Below are positions 1 to 12,036 of a DNA stretch of 64,000 bases, piece after piece. A program made the position numbers and the translations under genes. Where the stretch lies: positions 434,001 through 498,000 of the forward strand of contig VYZB01000016.1 of the NCBI GenBank assembly GCA_013397455.1. The letters run 5' to 3'. Below the pieces are notes generated by a model. The model was given only the letters and a program-made list of their open reading frames with translations. It did no database searches and was not told the DNA's origin. The stretch is from Crotophaga sulcirostris (taxonomy: Eukaryota > Chordata > Aves > Cuculiformes > Crotophagidae). Numbering within the stretch: position 1 is the stretch's first letter; every line of letters starts with the position of its first letter.

Positions 1-1912
1 CTCTTACTGAGATTCAGTTTACACTTCCAAGGACAGTTTCTGCATTCAAGGCTGAGAAGATAGGAAAAAGTGGAACTACCTCAAAGTGTGGGCTCAGAGC
101 CTTAAAGCATCCACTGACAATTCTCTTTCAGTCTGTATTCAAAGTATTTCAATGAGAAGCTAAGAAACCTGTTGGATCAGAAGCAATGAGCACTCTTTGT
201 GTAGTCTGTAAAATGATAACAGTATTACTAGTTCCTTCCTATGAATATCGTCTACTTAATGACATTATCTGTCAGTAACCATCCAGACAATATAAACCCC
301 ATTTGTTCGTGGTGGTGAATGGGACAACGATGGAGGTGATGAGATGAAACAACAGTTTCATTGGGGCTGGTAGCTGCATTTTGTAACAAAGATTATTCAG
401 ATTATTTGTTATTAAGGATTTGCTTTTTCTGTTGGGTTTTTTTTTGTGTTGGTTTTTTGGTGGATTTGGCAGGGGTTTTTTGTAAACTCTTAACAGTAAA
501 GTCTTTATAGGTCAGTTGCAAGAGTCCTTATTACTGTCCATCTTACCTTCCTGCCAGTTCAGGATTTGGTATGCCTTTTGTGTGCTTTCTCATTTAATTC
601 TGAAGCAATAGGGCTTTCATTAGCAAATTTTTGGAAATTATTCTGGGATGACCAATTGCCTCAAATTTCTCCAACTCTTCACTTTTCTTACAATAACTAT
701 ATTACTCTAGATGAATGTGAAAGAATAGTGTTTCCTGGAAGCAAGTATAGACAGGAGTCTGGGGATTTTCGTTAATGCAGTTGCAGTGCTTACATGTTAC
801 TGTTTTCAGTTCTCAATTTTTTCTTGCAGTGTTTCATTATAGATATGTATAGGTTAGGGTGACCCCTCCTGATCCTTCTCTGTCACATGGCATGCAGTGG
901 GACGATGCTGGCACAAGCGTAGCTGGGCAATGTGAGCCTCTGGATCCAGGAAGGAGAAAACCTGCAAGGTAGCTGTGGTCTCTATCCATCAATCACCCAG
1001 AAACCAGCCCTATCTCACATGAGGCAGCTTTACTTCTGGGGAATTGCCATTATCCTGCCTTTGAATTACTCCCAGAGGTCCTCTTCAGCTTACTCTTCTC
1101 AGAAATATGTGTTGTACCTTCCGACTATATGAAAATTTTAGTGTGCAACTCCTAGGGTCACGGAGGTTGGCCATCTCACTGATTGGAGGTGCTCTTCTAT
1201 GCATAGGCTGTTACACTACGTAGGAATTCTTGTTTCAACTTCTGAGATCAATGTGCTTTACTCAGAATAGTATGCACTATGGCCTATACAAATTAGCAGA
1301 ACTCCATGGCAGATTCATTATCCTAGTTTGCCTTCAAGGTCAGGTCCAGAGTTCACATACAACAGTGTAATTTCACTGACAACATATTCTTCATACACTT
1401 AAACCACCTAAAGATCCAGCTGCAAGTTCACCAGACACATTGGATGGAAGCAGAATCATGCATTCAGTCATACAGATTTCTAGTGCTTCACTTTTAGATG
1501 TGACCATTTATCAGTAAATAGTGTAATAAGTGTACTTGTCACACTCCTGTAAATATGTACTTATATTTAGAATAAAATAAAAATGTGAAATTTCAGCTGG
1601 GATAGACCATTTTCTTCTCAGCTGCATATCAAATTATTCACATAGCTGAAAGTTTCTAACAGAAGTGACCATTCATAACAGCAGTCAGCAACTCATGCCA
1701 TCAGAACATTTTGCTAACAGTTAATGAAAACTGTCTAAATTTTTGAACACAACCAGTTCGCATCTAAATTCTGAAAGCAAAATATTAGATATAGCTCTTT
1801 TGAAGAAATAAAATAAGCTGTTGAGTATCTCCTGCAATTTCTGACAGTCTAGCTTTTGAAAACTTCAGAAATAATAATCTCCCATAGATCATACTGTAGA
1901 TATTTTTTCTCT

Positions 1913-1942
1913 AGCTCATTATTATTAAGCTCATTATTATTA
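1913..1942. repeat. 15-bp perfect tandem duplication
   Basis: The unit agctcattattatta occurs twice head to tail (1913-1927 and 1928-1942), ending in an ATT-rich run. It is a simple short duplication in inferred intron. Confidence 0.85.
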
Positions 1943-4900
1943 TTTCCATGCACTTTTAGTACAGAGTGAATAATCTTATGCAAATATGGAGAGCTATCCC
2001 TAGACCAGACTTTCATTTTATTTTTATTATCAAATGGAGATGATTTTTTTTATGTGATTTACTATGATGATAAAACAGGAAGGTTTGTTTCCCTGGGCTT
2101 CCACAGCCCTGCCTGCCCAGTATTAAATTAAAAAGTAGACGCTACTGTGGGACAATGAAGTGCTCAACCTCATCAGTTTTCAACTCCTTCTTCTTTCATT
2201 ATGAAGTGCTTTCCAGTGTTTTTCTCTCAGTTCCGTTTTTGAAAAATTGCTTTCAGTGTATTGCAGTTTTTGCAAGAAAATAGCGATGTGCCTCTGGTGC
2301 AAACAAGGAGCAATCTAATTTGGTTGTAGTTAAGTGCCTGTCTCCCCATTCCCCTCCATAGCAGGGTAACATAGCAAATTATAGAGCTTTAATAAATGCA
2401 ATGTTGCATCTAGAAGCACATTGACAGGATCCCAGAATACTTTCGGCTGCATTTTTACCTCTTCAGGCATACTTCTTTTTGCTTTCTCATAGCTTAATGA
2501 AAACATTCTTAGTATTGTTCACAATTGGCAAATGATTGTCCTGCTTTTTCTAGCAATGGCATGTCTATATAGACTCCAGTCTTCCTCCCTGTCAGCATGT
2601 AATAATTTCAGGCTTCTGCATTAACCCCCAAAGGCAGACATAAATGAAATATTAAAATTACCTTTTGTCCCCATTTGCTGCCTTGAGTTTGAAGCTGTGT
2701 GTGTGCATAGGGTAGAGTGGGGGCAGGTGCTGACAGTACTGCTGAAGAGCTGATCAAAGGAATAATATGCATACACATCCTCAGCTCCATGGCAGATCGC
2801 AGGCCATATCATTAACTGTGTCTCATCCGCACAGCAAAGTGTGAGGGCTCTGTCTGCTTGAATCAGAGTCATTATGGGTAGTTTGTGGAAGCCTAAAGAA
2901 AAAACAATTCCCTCAGCATGCTAAGCAGCAGTATTTTAAAAGACTTTGCTAAAAAAGTCAGGAGCAGGTTATTGTGACTATGCTTCTACTTTCTTTAAAT
3001 CTTTGCAACTCAGAAATGTTCTGGAATGGCCTTCACTAACTATTCAGTCTGATCTGGCGTGTGAACGGTGGGATGAACAAAACAGAAAACCCACTTGAAA
3101 CTGCTGATGCCATTTCCTTGCAGTGCTTCAATACTAACTCTCACCATTTGCCCATCTAACTTATTCAGTGTTGCACAAATAAAGCTTCAGCCAGAAATAC
3201 TGCAGGGGTGCCAGGAAAAAAAGGCTTCTGTTTCCTGTGGAGTTTATGGTGGTGATAGTAATTTGACTGCCTTTTTGTCTTTTGGGGGATTTTTCCAGCT
3301 GTTGCAAATATGCAAATGGTGCTATACAGTAACATATAGTACAGTTATTGGAATGACCCCTTTTCTTCACCTGGCATCCACAAAAAGCCACAAGCAGCTG
3401 CTTTACCAGCCCCTGTGGAGCGCGTATGGCACAGGAGAGGCCGCAGGCCTGATGGGCACAACCCCCCTGGTCCTGCCTGCAGGGCAGATATGGTGGTGGG
3501 GCGATCCATGGGCCAGCCCATTTGGTCTACATCTGAGGTTGTGCTGGAAGATGTTAGCAGTGCATAAAAGGCTGTTCCTGGAGCAGTTTGGAATCCCCAG
3601 CTGGGAAGTCACTTTTACACGCTATATGCAAAGCTATTTTTCTGGCCTGTGGTGCCTTTAAATCTGCTTTAATCTACAATAGGTACATAATGTTTTAGAG
3701 TTACAGAAATCACAGTCCTGAAGTTATAGAAATCAGAATAAGTTAATCAAGTCACCTGTAACTTTTAAAAGTGGACTGCTCAACAATTAGATTTATTGCC
3801 ATTATTTATCTAGAAATCTTTCATGGGAGGACAAGGTCTGAGTTAAACGACTATTTTGGAAATCAGAACCTGTGTTCAGGCCAGTGGCTATGTTTTAAGA
3901 GGAATTATTTATAATCTTTAATGAAATTTTAAAAATTCTCCTTTATTTTAAACTGCTCATGGTGCTACGCTGGGCTTAAGTAAATCAATAAACCAAAAGT
4001 AAGCACTGGAAAAGGATCGTTTTCTGGTATGTACCTCTACATCTAAAGAGGGGAAGATAATACTGTAATTGAATAGTAATTCTGCTCAGCTACTGCTCCC
4101 ATTTATTCTGGGAGAACATCCTTGAATGTAGTGATGGGATTTAATGAACTGTTGGTATTCCCTAATGCTTGGGAGATAGTGATGCACAACCAGGATGAAT
4201 AATTTTAAAATATGCTTCTAGCCTTGTTTCTTATTTGAAAATAGAAGTTTAATCTCAAATGAGATGTCAGTTTACCTAAGTGTTGCTTTCCATAGACACA
4301 GATTTCTCATTAGCTTAAACAGCTTTTCCTGTTTAAAAGTAACATGTACACTCAGGAGAGAGTATTGGCATTGCTTTAAAATTCCAACCTCATATTTCAA
4401 AATAACCCAGATGGAAAATATGATCATAGGACCATCATTGTGCTTTCATAATAAGAATAATTGGATTTTCACATGAACCAGGAGCATGGTGACTTCCTCC
4501 ACTTCCGAAATTCCTAGACTGTGCAAAACACTACTTATCTGTTAGAGTTTTGACCTTGGGTTACCTCTATATGCTCTATATAACCTTGTGTTTAGTTTTA
4601 GATATGCTTCAAACTGAAACTTAGCAAAAGCCAGGAGGGCTCAAGTAAGTTCCTATTTTAGAGGCAGTTGATCTGATTGATCGCTATGTTTAATTTTCAA
4701 ATGTTATATTTTCAAGGGACAATTTTGACTAAAATAGAAATGATACCCATCAATATGAAAAGATACTATATAGAGAGTTGTTGTTATCCAATTTTGCTTC
4801 GAGGTTGTGGGGTTTTTTTTTCCCAAACAGTTCTTATTCACTTCCTACTAGTAGACTGAAGAGGGGGGTTGCTGAAATGGAATTCTGCATGTCCAACTTC

Positions 4901-7900
4901 CATTTCTGCTCAAGAAATGAATGTGGGTCAGCCGAATTGCTGCTCTCAGCTCCCCTTTCTTGCTTCTCCTGTACTGAGGCTTCGGTCTTGTAAGACTGCT
5001 TGTGTATTAGACGAATTTCTTTAGTACAACTTGCAGCATAATATTCCAGCTGTTGTTTTGTTCCTCAGTTTTGTTCTTCTGAACACCTTTGCCTGTGGGA
5101 CATTCCCAGAAGCTTTCATTTTCTTTTTGCTTCAGGATGATAATTTCTGCTTACCCACCTCCTTAGTTTGAGTCCTGTAGATCTCCTTTAGCAATAATTT
5201 AGATTTCCCTTGTGTTATAAGAGGTAATTATGAGAAGAAGGGGAAGCCTTCTCTTCAGAGTCTTCCAGCTCTGCCCAACTGACTCACCTCTTGTACAGCT
5301 TCATTAATTCTCTAAATATGGGAGGGAAGGATAAATGGGCCTCAGCATCATTACCCATATAAGGGCTCATCACTTTTTTTACAATATGATTTTTTCAATG
5401 AAGTTTAGCAATGAGCTAAGAAAAATATGCAGAGAAGCTATGTGATGAAATAACAGTGCAATTTTTTTATAAACTGAACTTTAAGTGCTTTCAGAACTTT
5501 CTTTGTGGGTGACTCTCTGCAACTGATTTTCTGTCTGTCCGTTGAAGAAGAGTGAGGTTTTACTTTAATATTTCCCAAGCAGAAGTCTAGTTAAATACTG
5601 AAATGTAATTTTATATGGATTTGGGAGTTAAGTAATACAACTTACCTGCTATGTGTTTCAGCACAGTGATGATTTTAACTGATAGCTTATGTAGAAACTA
5701 AGCCTGATTATTTTTCCTACTTGCTAGAATATTTGCTTAAATGCCAAAAATTTATACTTTTAAGCTTCAAGTGAGTGAAACATATATAATGCCATTTACA
5801 CAGTTTTCGTATAATTAAACTAACTGGACATAATCTCCAATAACAGTCACTATATAAGAATGCAAATTTTTGTCAAAACTTTTTCAGCTCTGCTGGTCCA
5901 GAATAACTTGTCACATTTGGCATCAACATGAGGCCCCGTTGCAACTTTAGCAGAGAGACTGTTGATTATGTGGACATGCAGGCTACAAGAGTGCAATTCA
6001 ACGTAAATAAGCTTTGATCTCCATCCTGCATAATAGTGTCTTCTGTACTGGGGAGTAGCAGAGAGCCAGGGAAAGCTTGTGTGACTTTGTGACATCCTGT
6101 CACAAGTGACTACTATCCCTAGTGGGTACAGTTGGTTATATACCCAGTCTTCTGCTATATTAGCATTTCACAGGTTTGAGTTGTCCAGGAAAAATGCTAC
6201 TTTATGTTAAAACACAAGGGAACTCTGCTAAATCTGAGTGCAACTCTACTCTGGAAAAGGGAATTATTTCCTTGTCAACGTTGACTAGAATTGAAATGGA
6301 ACTGCTTGAAAAGCAAGATATTTATCATTGCAAAGTTAATCATTTTGCACTAGCTTATGGATGAGTGCTCTTTTAGACTCGAGTATTTTACAGATTGCTT
6401 TGGGAAAAAAAAATCAGGAAAACAGCACAGAAATAAACATGGCTGAAATTTTAGTGCTATGTCTCTTAAGGGACAGATATCTCACAATTTAATTATCACT
6501 TGTAAAATAGTTGACTGGATAACAGTGAGTAGAAATGTATGAAACATGCATGCATATACGTGGGTATTTATTGTAGGTAAGATGGAGACGATATGCATCT
6601 ATATTAACTCTATCAATATATGATGGATTTTGCAAACAACTCATTAGAAAGATATAGCAAAGAAAAATTAGCATAAGAGTATCCTAATTGCTTAAGAACG
6701 ACAATAAAATTATACAACAGTTGAATAAAATAATGCAGATTCTGAAGCCAACTGAATATATAGAAAGAGTCTGCACAGGTGGACATAGCTTGTGCAAAAT
6801 TAGATTTTGTGTGAGCACCTTCAGTTTGCTTGTGAAAATTGCTGTAGTACTTTATCAAAAATAATTAGAACTTCAGAATTATATACACTAACAGAGGAAA
6901 AAATCATCTGGCAATTTACAGTGTACTGTGGTGACAACCTTGAATGTACAGTGAATTTACTACTGGGATGGAGGCAATTTTTATGGGGATCAAATCACCT
7001 TTTAGATAGACCCATTAAGAGTTGATCTGCCGTATACTTGAGGATACCATTTCTATACTCTAAGGAGATAATGATGTAGAATGCAGTGGGTTGCAAAATG
7101 TGTATGATCATTTGGTACAGACAGGGCCACACATTCAACAAGAGGAGGAGTTCTTCAGAAGACTGGACGCTTGTTCTTAAGGAAAAAAAGGAAGAGTAAA
7201 TCCCATAGGCTAATGTCAGAGGTATGGGGTTTACTTTTTAAATATTGATTGCCTTACAGAAATATTAAATGTTTTAAAAGTCAGTACCTTTAAAATATGT
7301 TTTAAAATATATTTGGTTTAAGAGTTAAGTATACTAAAGATTCCACTTTTTATTTTACTTCTTGAAAAAATCAGTGTCTGATCTGTATTCATTCCAGCTA
7401 CATTAACATCTATGTACAGTGTAGATTCTGTCCCTCAATTTATCTTTAGCCAGAGCAACCTTTAAGTTCATATTTGGGTCATTTATTTTATTAGTATATA
7501 ACATTTCCTTGCTATTTGATCAACTCCTCTTAATTTCACTTTCTTTTATTTCTGCATTTACTTCACTTCATGTGAGTGACCAAGTCTACCTCTAATATTA
7601 CATATACATAGATTTTAATTTTTAATTTTATTAGAACCTTTCATTATCTGAGATTAGTGTCAGCTTCTTCTGTTTGCTTTAAGAAGCTTTGATGCAGTAT
7701 CAGGAATCACTGCAGAGAGCATTAGAAGCAGTAACCACTGAAATATTTGAATTTATTCACTCTTCTGAGATGCCTTCATGTGGTAGCACTAGGGTGTAGG
7801 GGCACGCTCCTTGATTGACAAGACTTTGAAATTCACTATAAAAAGAGCACAAGCCCAGCTCAAAGCTGCCTTCCGTAGGTCACCAGTCATTTCTGGGACT

Positions 7901-8520
7901 GTCACTGTGCCAGCAGCAACATGGTCCCTTTCCTCCTCATCCATCACATCCACGACTCCACAAGGTCAACAGGACCCAGCACTGATTCCTGGTGCAGGCT
8001 GACATTTACTCCAGTTTTTGTACTGTGTGCCAGTTGGTTTGGCACTGAAGGTCAGTTTTTTAACGTACCCTGCATGAGATGGACACATCTTTTCAGCATT
8101 CATCTGTTTCTATTCAGTGGCTCAGCGCAGAGCCTTTAATCAGTCTGAGTTATACAAAGGGAGGCATAGTGCAGTATGCCATTCACTCGATGTGAATATA
8201 ATGGCCAAATTCCAGCTGTTCCAGATAGGTGATCCCTATCAGCCCTTCCCAAAGCACCCCAGTATGCAGCAGCAGCATCTCAATTCAACAACGATCAATG
8301 CACATTATAATATTTTCTTAATGTTCAATAATAGATGACACAAACCTACATTCACCTACTGACATATACTAAATAGGTGTGTCATTAGGCATCTTCCAGA
8401 CTCAGCATCAGTGTACTTACTGCACACATCATCTAGCACAGGTGCTTTTGCAAGTGTCTTTCTGAACACTGTCAAAGCTCTTCTTTCCTTTTCACATCTT
8501 CGCAAATCCTTTAGGTCCAC

Positions 8521-8544
8521 TGTATATATCACTGTATATATCAC
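8521..8544. repeat. 12-bp AT-rich doublet
   Basis: The unit tgtatatatcac occurs twice in tandem. It is a minor simple repeat with no sign of function. Confidence 0.8.
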
Positions 8545-11500
8545 TCTTGCAATATAATAATTCCAGATCATTTGTTTGCAATATATCACATTCATTTCTA
8601 ATGCAAGTAACTTCACACTTCTTTTACATCTGTGCCATTCTTTCTCTTACCTTGAAAATTCGTAGATGATCTCTTTTTTTCATCTGCCTGTAAATAATGA
8701 GAAGTTGCAAAATTCTTCGCTGGCTTGTGTTGGAGTGGGGTTTTTTTTGCAGTCTCACTAAATCACACTTTCTGTCTCAGCACAGGAACCTGTGACCTCT
8801 TGAGCCATTTTTGGATCAAATGACTTTTACTTGTAATATTGTTCTGTTTTTTCTAACTATTTTTAAATCTAACAACCTTACCCCTTCCAGCTTTTCTGAT
8901 GTTTGGGGAGGCTTTGTCTTTTTAAGTTTTTGATTATAAGTATTTTCCAGCTTCCCACTGTAATTACTCACATAATATTATCCTACAGCAGCTCAAGTCT
9001 GTGCACGTGTCTGAGTAGGGCATTTAATGAAAAATTACTTCTACAAGCATAGCTTTGTACATGACATTTCTATACAGAAGCCATTAAACAAGAGATTAAT
9101 TCTTTCCCTTTGGCCTCAGGGCAGTTCTTATTTGTGTGAGTGATCCTATTGACTACAGAAGGATTTTTCATGTCAGTCATGATTGTACGACTGGACTCTC
9201 GTCTTCATATTTGGAGACAATTTAAGGCCTGTTCAGCAGCAGCTGCTTGTGGCAGGGGCATGGAGTGAAATAAGTATCCTGGGCCAAATGGTCAGGTTCA
9301 CACAGCTTATTGCTCATCCCACTCCAATGAAAACCAAAAAGCTATCTTCTTTGTCCTCTCCACCACTCCTCCTGCAAAGCAACAAATGTTAAAACATGTT
9401 GTGGACTAAAAAGAGGGGAGCAACATTACATGAATTTTTAAATTTTTTTTTAAGTAAATGCAAGAAACATGACTTTGCTGCTGTTCCAGTCATCGTTTGG
9501 GAGATTTGCTAATTGTAATAAATGTCCTGAACTTTCATGAACTAGCCCTTAATTAACAAAGGGTTTCTTTACTCAGTATTACTACTGGGAAAAAAATCAA
9601 CAGATTAGTTACAAAGTATCATTTGTAAGTATCTGCCAATTATTTTGCAGTTTAAAGTCTCTGATTTTTCCATTTTCCATGTGATACATTTGCGGGGATT
9701 ATCTTTTTCATAGGCAGTTCACTGTGTCAAGAGAAATGCTCAGGAAAGATATTGTACCTAAGAGAATTAGAGAAATCTTGCATTTCCCCAGTGGTTTCTG
9801 GGACTTCATTTCTTCTGCCAGTAAAGATTTGTTATAAGCATTCTCCATACAAGTCCATCCTTTATAAAAGGACATTCTGTTTTGATTATTTAGAACCTGA
9901 AGTGGCAAAGGGCATGTTGTAATTAGATTTACTTCAGTAGAAATTGAAAATGTATTGTAGTAGCCAGAATCTCATGGGAAAGGTTTCTAATAAAATCTCC
10001 ATTGAATTTATTCATATGTGGAAAGAACAGTCAATATTTGAGGTATGAAATGTCAATAAAAGTAAAAAGAACTCAGTGTATGTTACAGTGCATGGCCTTG
10101 ACAATTAGAATATTGCAGCTTTGTTTCACAAAGCTTCTATGTGCTTTTAAAAATATAATCTCTAAATGAAAATAGAATTAGTCTGTTAAAAACAGAGCTC
10201 CCTAGTCGTGAAAACAGGTAGTTTAAGATAAGATATAATCCTAACTTTATATATATGGTTTTAAAAAAACTATCTTATAGAAGTGGGAGGTAAAATATCT
10301 GTAATGTTTTTCATTACCATGAATGCAGTTAAGAGGATCATTTTCTAACATTCATGCATATGGGGATTCGCTGGCATCCTAATAGTGGCAGAGGCCACTC
10401 AGCTGTCTGCTTGCTATTTTATCTTCTTTGCTGGCTTGAATAAAGGATAACAGTTTAAAAAGTGTTAAGGCAGAGAGAATACAGCAGAATGTTTTTCCAT
10501 TAACTTGCTGACCTCTTTCATAAACTTCTAACATATGCATGGATTCCTGTGATATCTACCAGTCATAAGTTCACTGACAGATTTCTAAATCAGTGGCAAA
10601 GGGCATAGTCTTTATTTTCCAGTCAGTTCTTAAGGGATCATACTATCTGTTTCTATTGCCTCAAAGAAACCGCCAACAGTGATTCAGGCTAAAAATGGCC
10701 TTAGATGGGATCATTTTCCCCCAGGGGCTGCTGTGGTACAGAGCACACGGCATAGAATCCAGTTCCATGTCTATTTTCTGATAAGAAAGCACTGCCTGGA
10801 AGCTATCCTGATCTCTCTTATGTAAGGAGAGCTGTGTGTCTTTTATCTTGCTGACCCACCATCAACAAGAATGTGTTCCCTCCAGCCTCTTGCTCTAAAA
10901 CTCATCATGCAAGTGTTGACCTACATTGATTGAATTGAACAGTTGGATTGGACTTTCTTCAACCTGTTATCTCCTCACTGTTCAGTGTAGATCCTTTTTA
11001 TTGCCCTTCTGCCACAGCTTCAGGGAATCAGTGAGCAACATTTAAATCCTGAGAGCTGTCAGTGTATTTACTGCATTAGAAACATGGTGTTCTTGGTAGT
11101 GGGAAAAAACTTGCTTAGTTTCCAGTAAAGAATTCCTGCTTATAAATTTAAAATGCACTTTTCATGAATATTCTCCAACACTAACTTTAAATAGCTCATT
11201 TGTTTTCTGTATTGTCTGTGGAAAAGACTGAATTAATTCAAGTAAATTCACTTGTTTATTCATGGAATAAATGGAAACATGGGAAACATAGCAAATTCTT
11301 TGCCTATGAGTTAAATTACCGCTGTGTCACAAGGGTTAGGAGTTCTAAATGCTGTTGTAGAAACACAGATGTTTAACTCCCAGCAGCTGCTCTGTAGCCA
11401 TTTCCTGTCACCTTTCTGCCTTTCTCTTGCCAGTACCTATGATACTGAAAGGAATTTAAAAGTTTTGCTGACTTTCAAATGTGAGTTACTTCACATGGAG

Positions 11501-11918
11501 TACCGAGACTGTATTAAACACTTTGGCATATTTCCAGAGTCCCTTTGTTTTTCTGTCACATGAGTTTAGTTAGTAATGAAAAGAATTTGAGGGTTTTTTT
11601 TTTTAAAAAAAGGAGTGTGTGTATGACTGTGTACCATGCTCTATATCTGTTTACATGTCTATCACATTGCCTCTTTTTCATCTAGAATCCATATAAAGGT
11701 AAATGTTGTTTGTTTACAGTACCCATTGTCTATGCCTTCCGTAGCTTTGCAATTTTGTTAGCCAGACCACCTACACTGACATGAACACAAATATAGGCAC
11801 ACCAACACATCATCCAAGCATCTTATTGCTTGTCCTTGTAAATTGCTAACCTTCTCAGTTTTTTTAAACATGACATTATGGTTTCTGTCATTCAGAGTTT
11901 GTTTTATTCATCTTTCAG

Positions 11919-12036
11919 GTCTCCTGTAATGGCTGGAGGTTTATTTGCTGTTAACCGGAAATGGTTTTGGGAGCTAGGAGGCTATGATCCAGGATTAGAA
12001 ATATGGGGAGGAGAACAGTATGAAATTTCCTTTAAG
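11919..12036 (+). CDS. GALNTL6: GALNTL6 exon with the Gal/GalNAc-T (WGGE) catalytic motif
   Basis: This 118-bp internal exon follows a pyrimidine-rich tract ending tctttcag and is followed by the near-perfect donor AAG|gtaagt. The first base completes a codon begun in the missing upstream exon; 39 codons follow, from [11 protein letters not shown] to EQYEISFK. Within it, [13 protein letters not shown] is the Gal/GalNAc-T motif that lines the acceptor and sugar-nucleotide site, with the WGGE core intact. Gln in WGGEQ, where most GalNAc transferases have Asn, is a trait of the GALNT10/GALNTL6 branch. The intron just upstream is open in the same frame from an ATG at 11878, but that is read-through, not a start. 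The exon ends in phase 0. Confidence 0.94.

Larger units (their letters stand above)
1..11918 (+). other. Inferred intron upstream of the first visible exon
   Basis: I find no exon of the transferase here. The first visible exon begins inside a codon, so an upstream exon exists, and this stretch is most simply intron on the + strand. It is AT-rich with many short open frames that have no recognisable domain. Points of note are a 15-bp tandem duplication at 1913-1942, a locally GC-richer block near 3400-3560 inside a 188-codon open frame, and a 12-bp doublet at 8521-8544. No CR1 copy was recognised. A small, weakly conserved exon cannot be excluded. Confidence 0.6.

Noticed and set aside
11878..11918. 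In-frame ATG just upstream of the first visible exon, as an alternative start
   Set aside because: The added residues show no family similarity, and the tctttcag acceptor lies between them and the conserved sequence. A start here would omit the whole N-terminal half of the enzyme.
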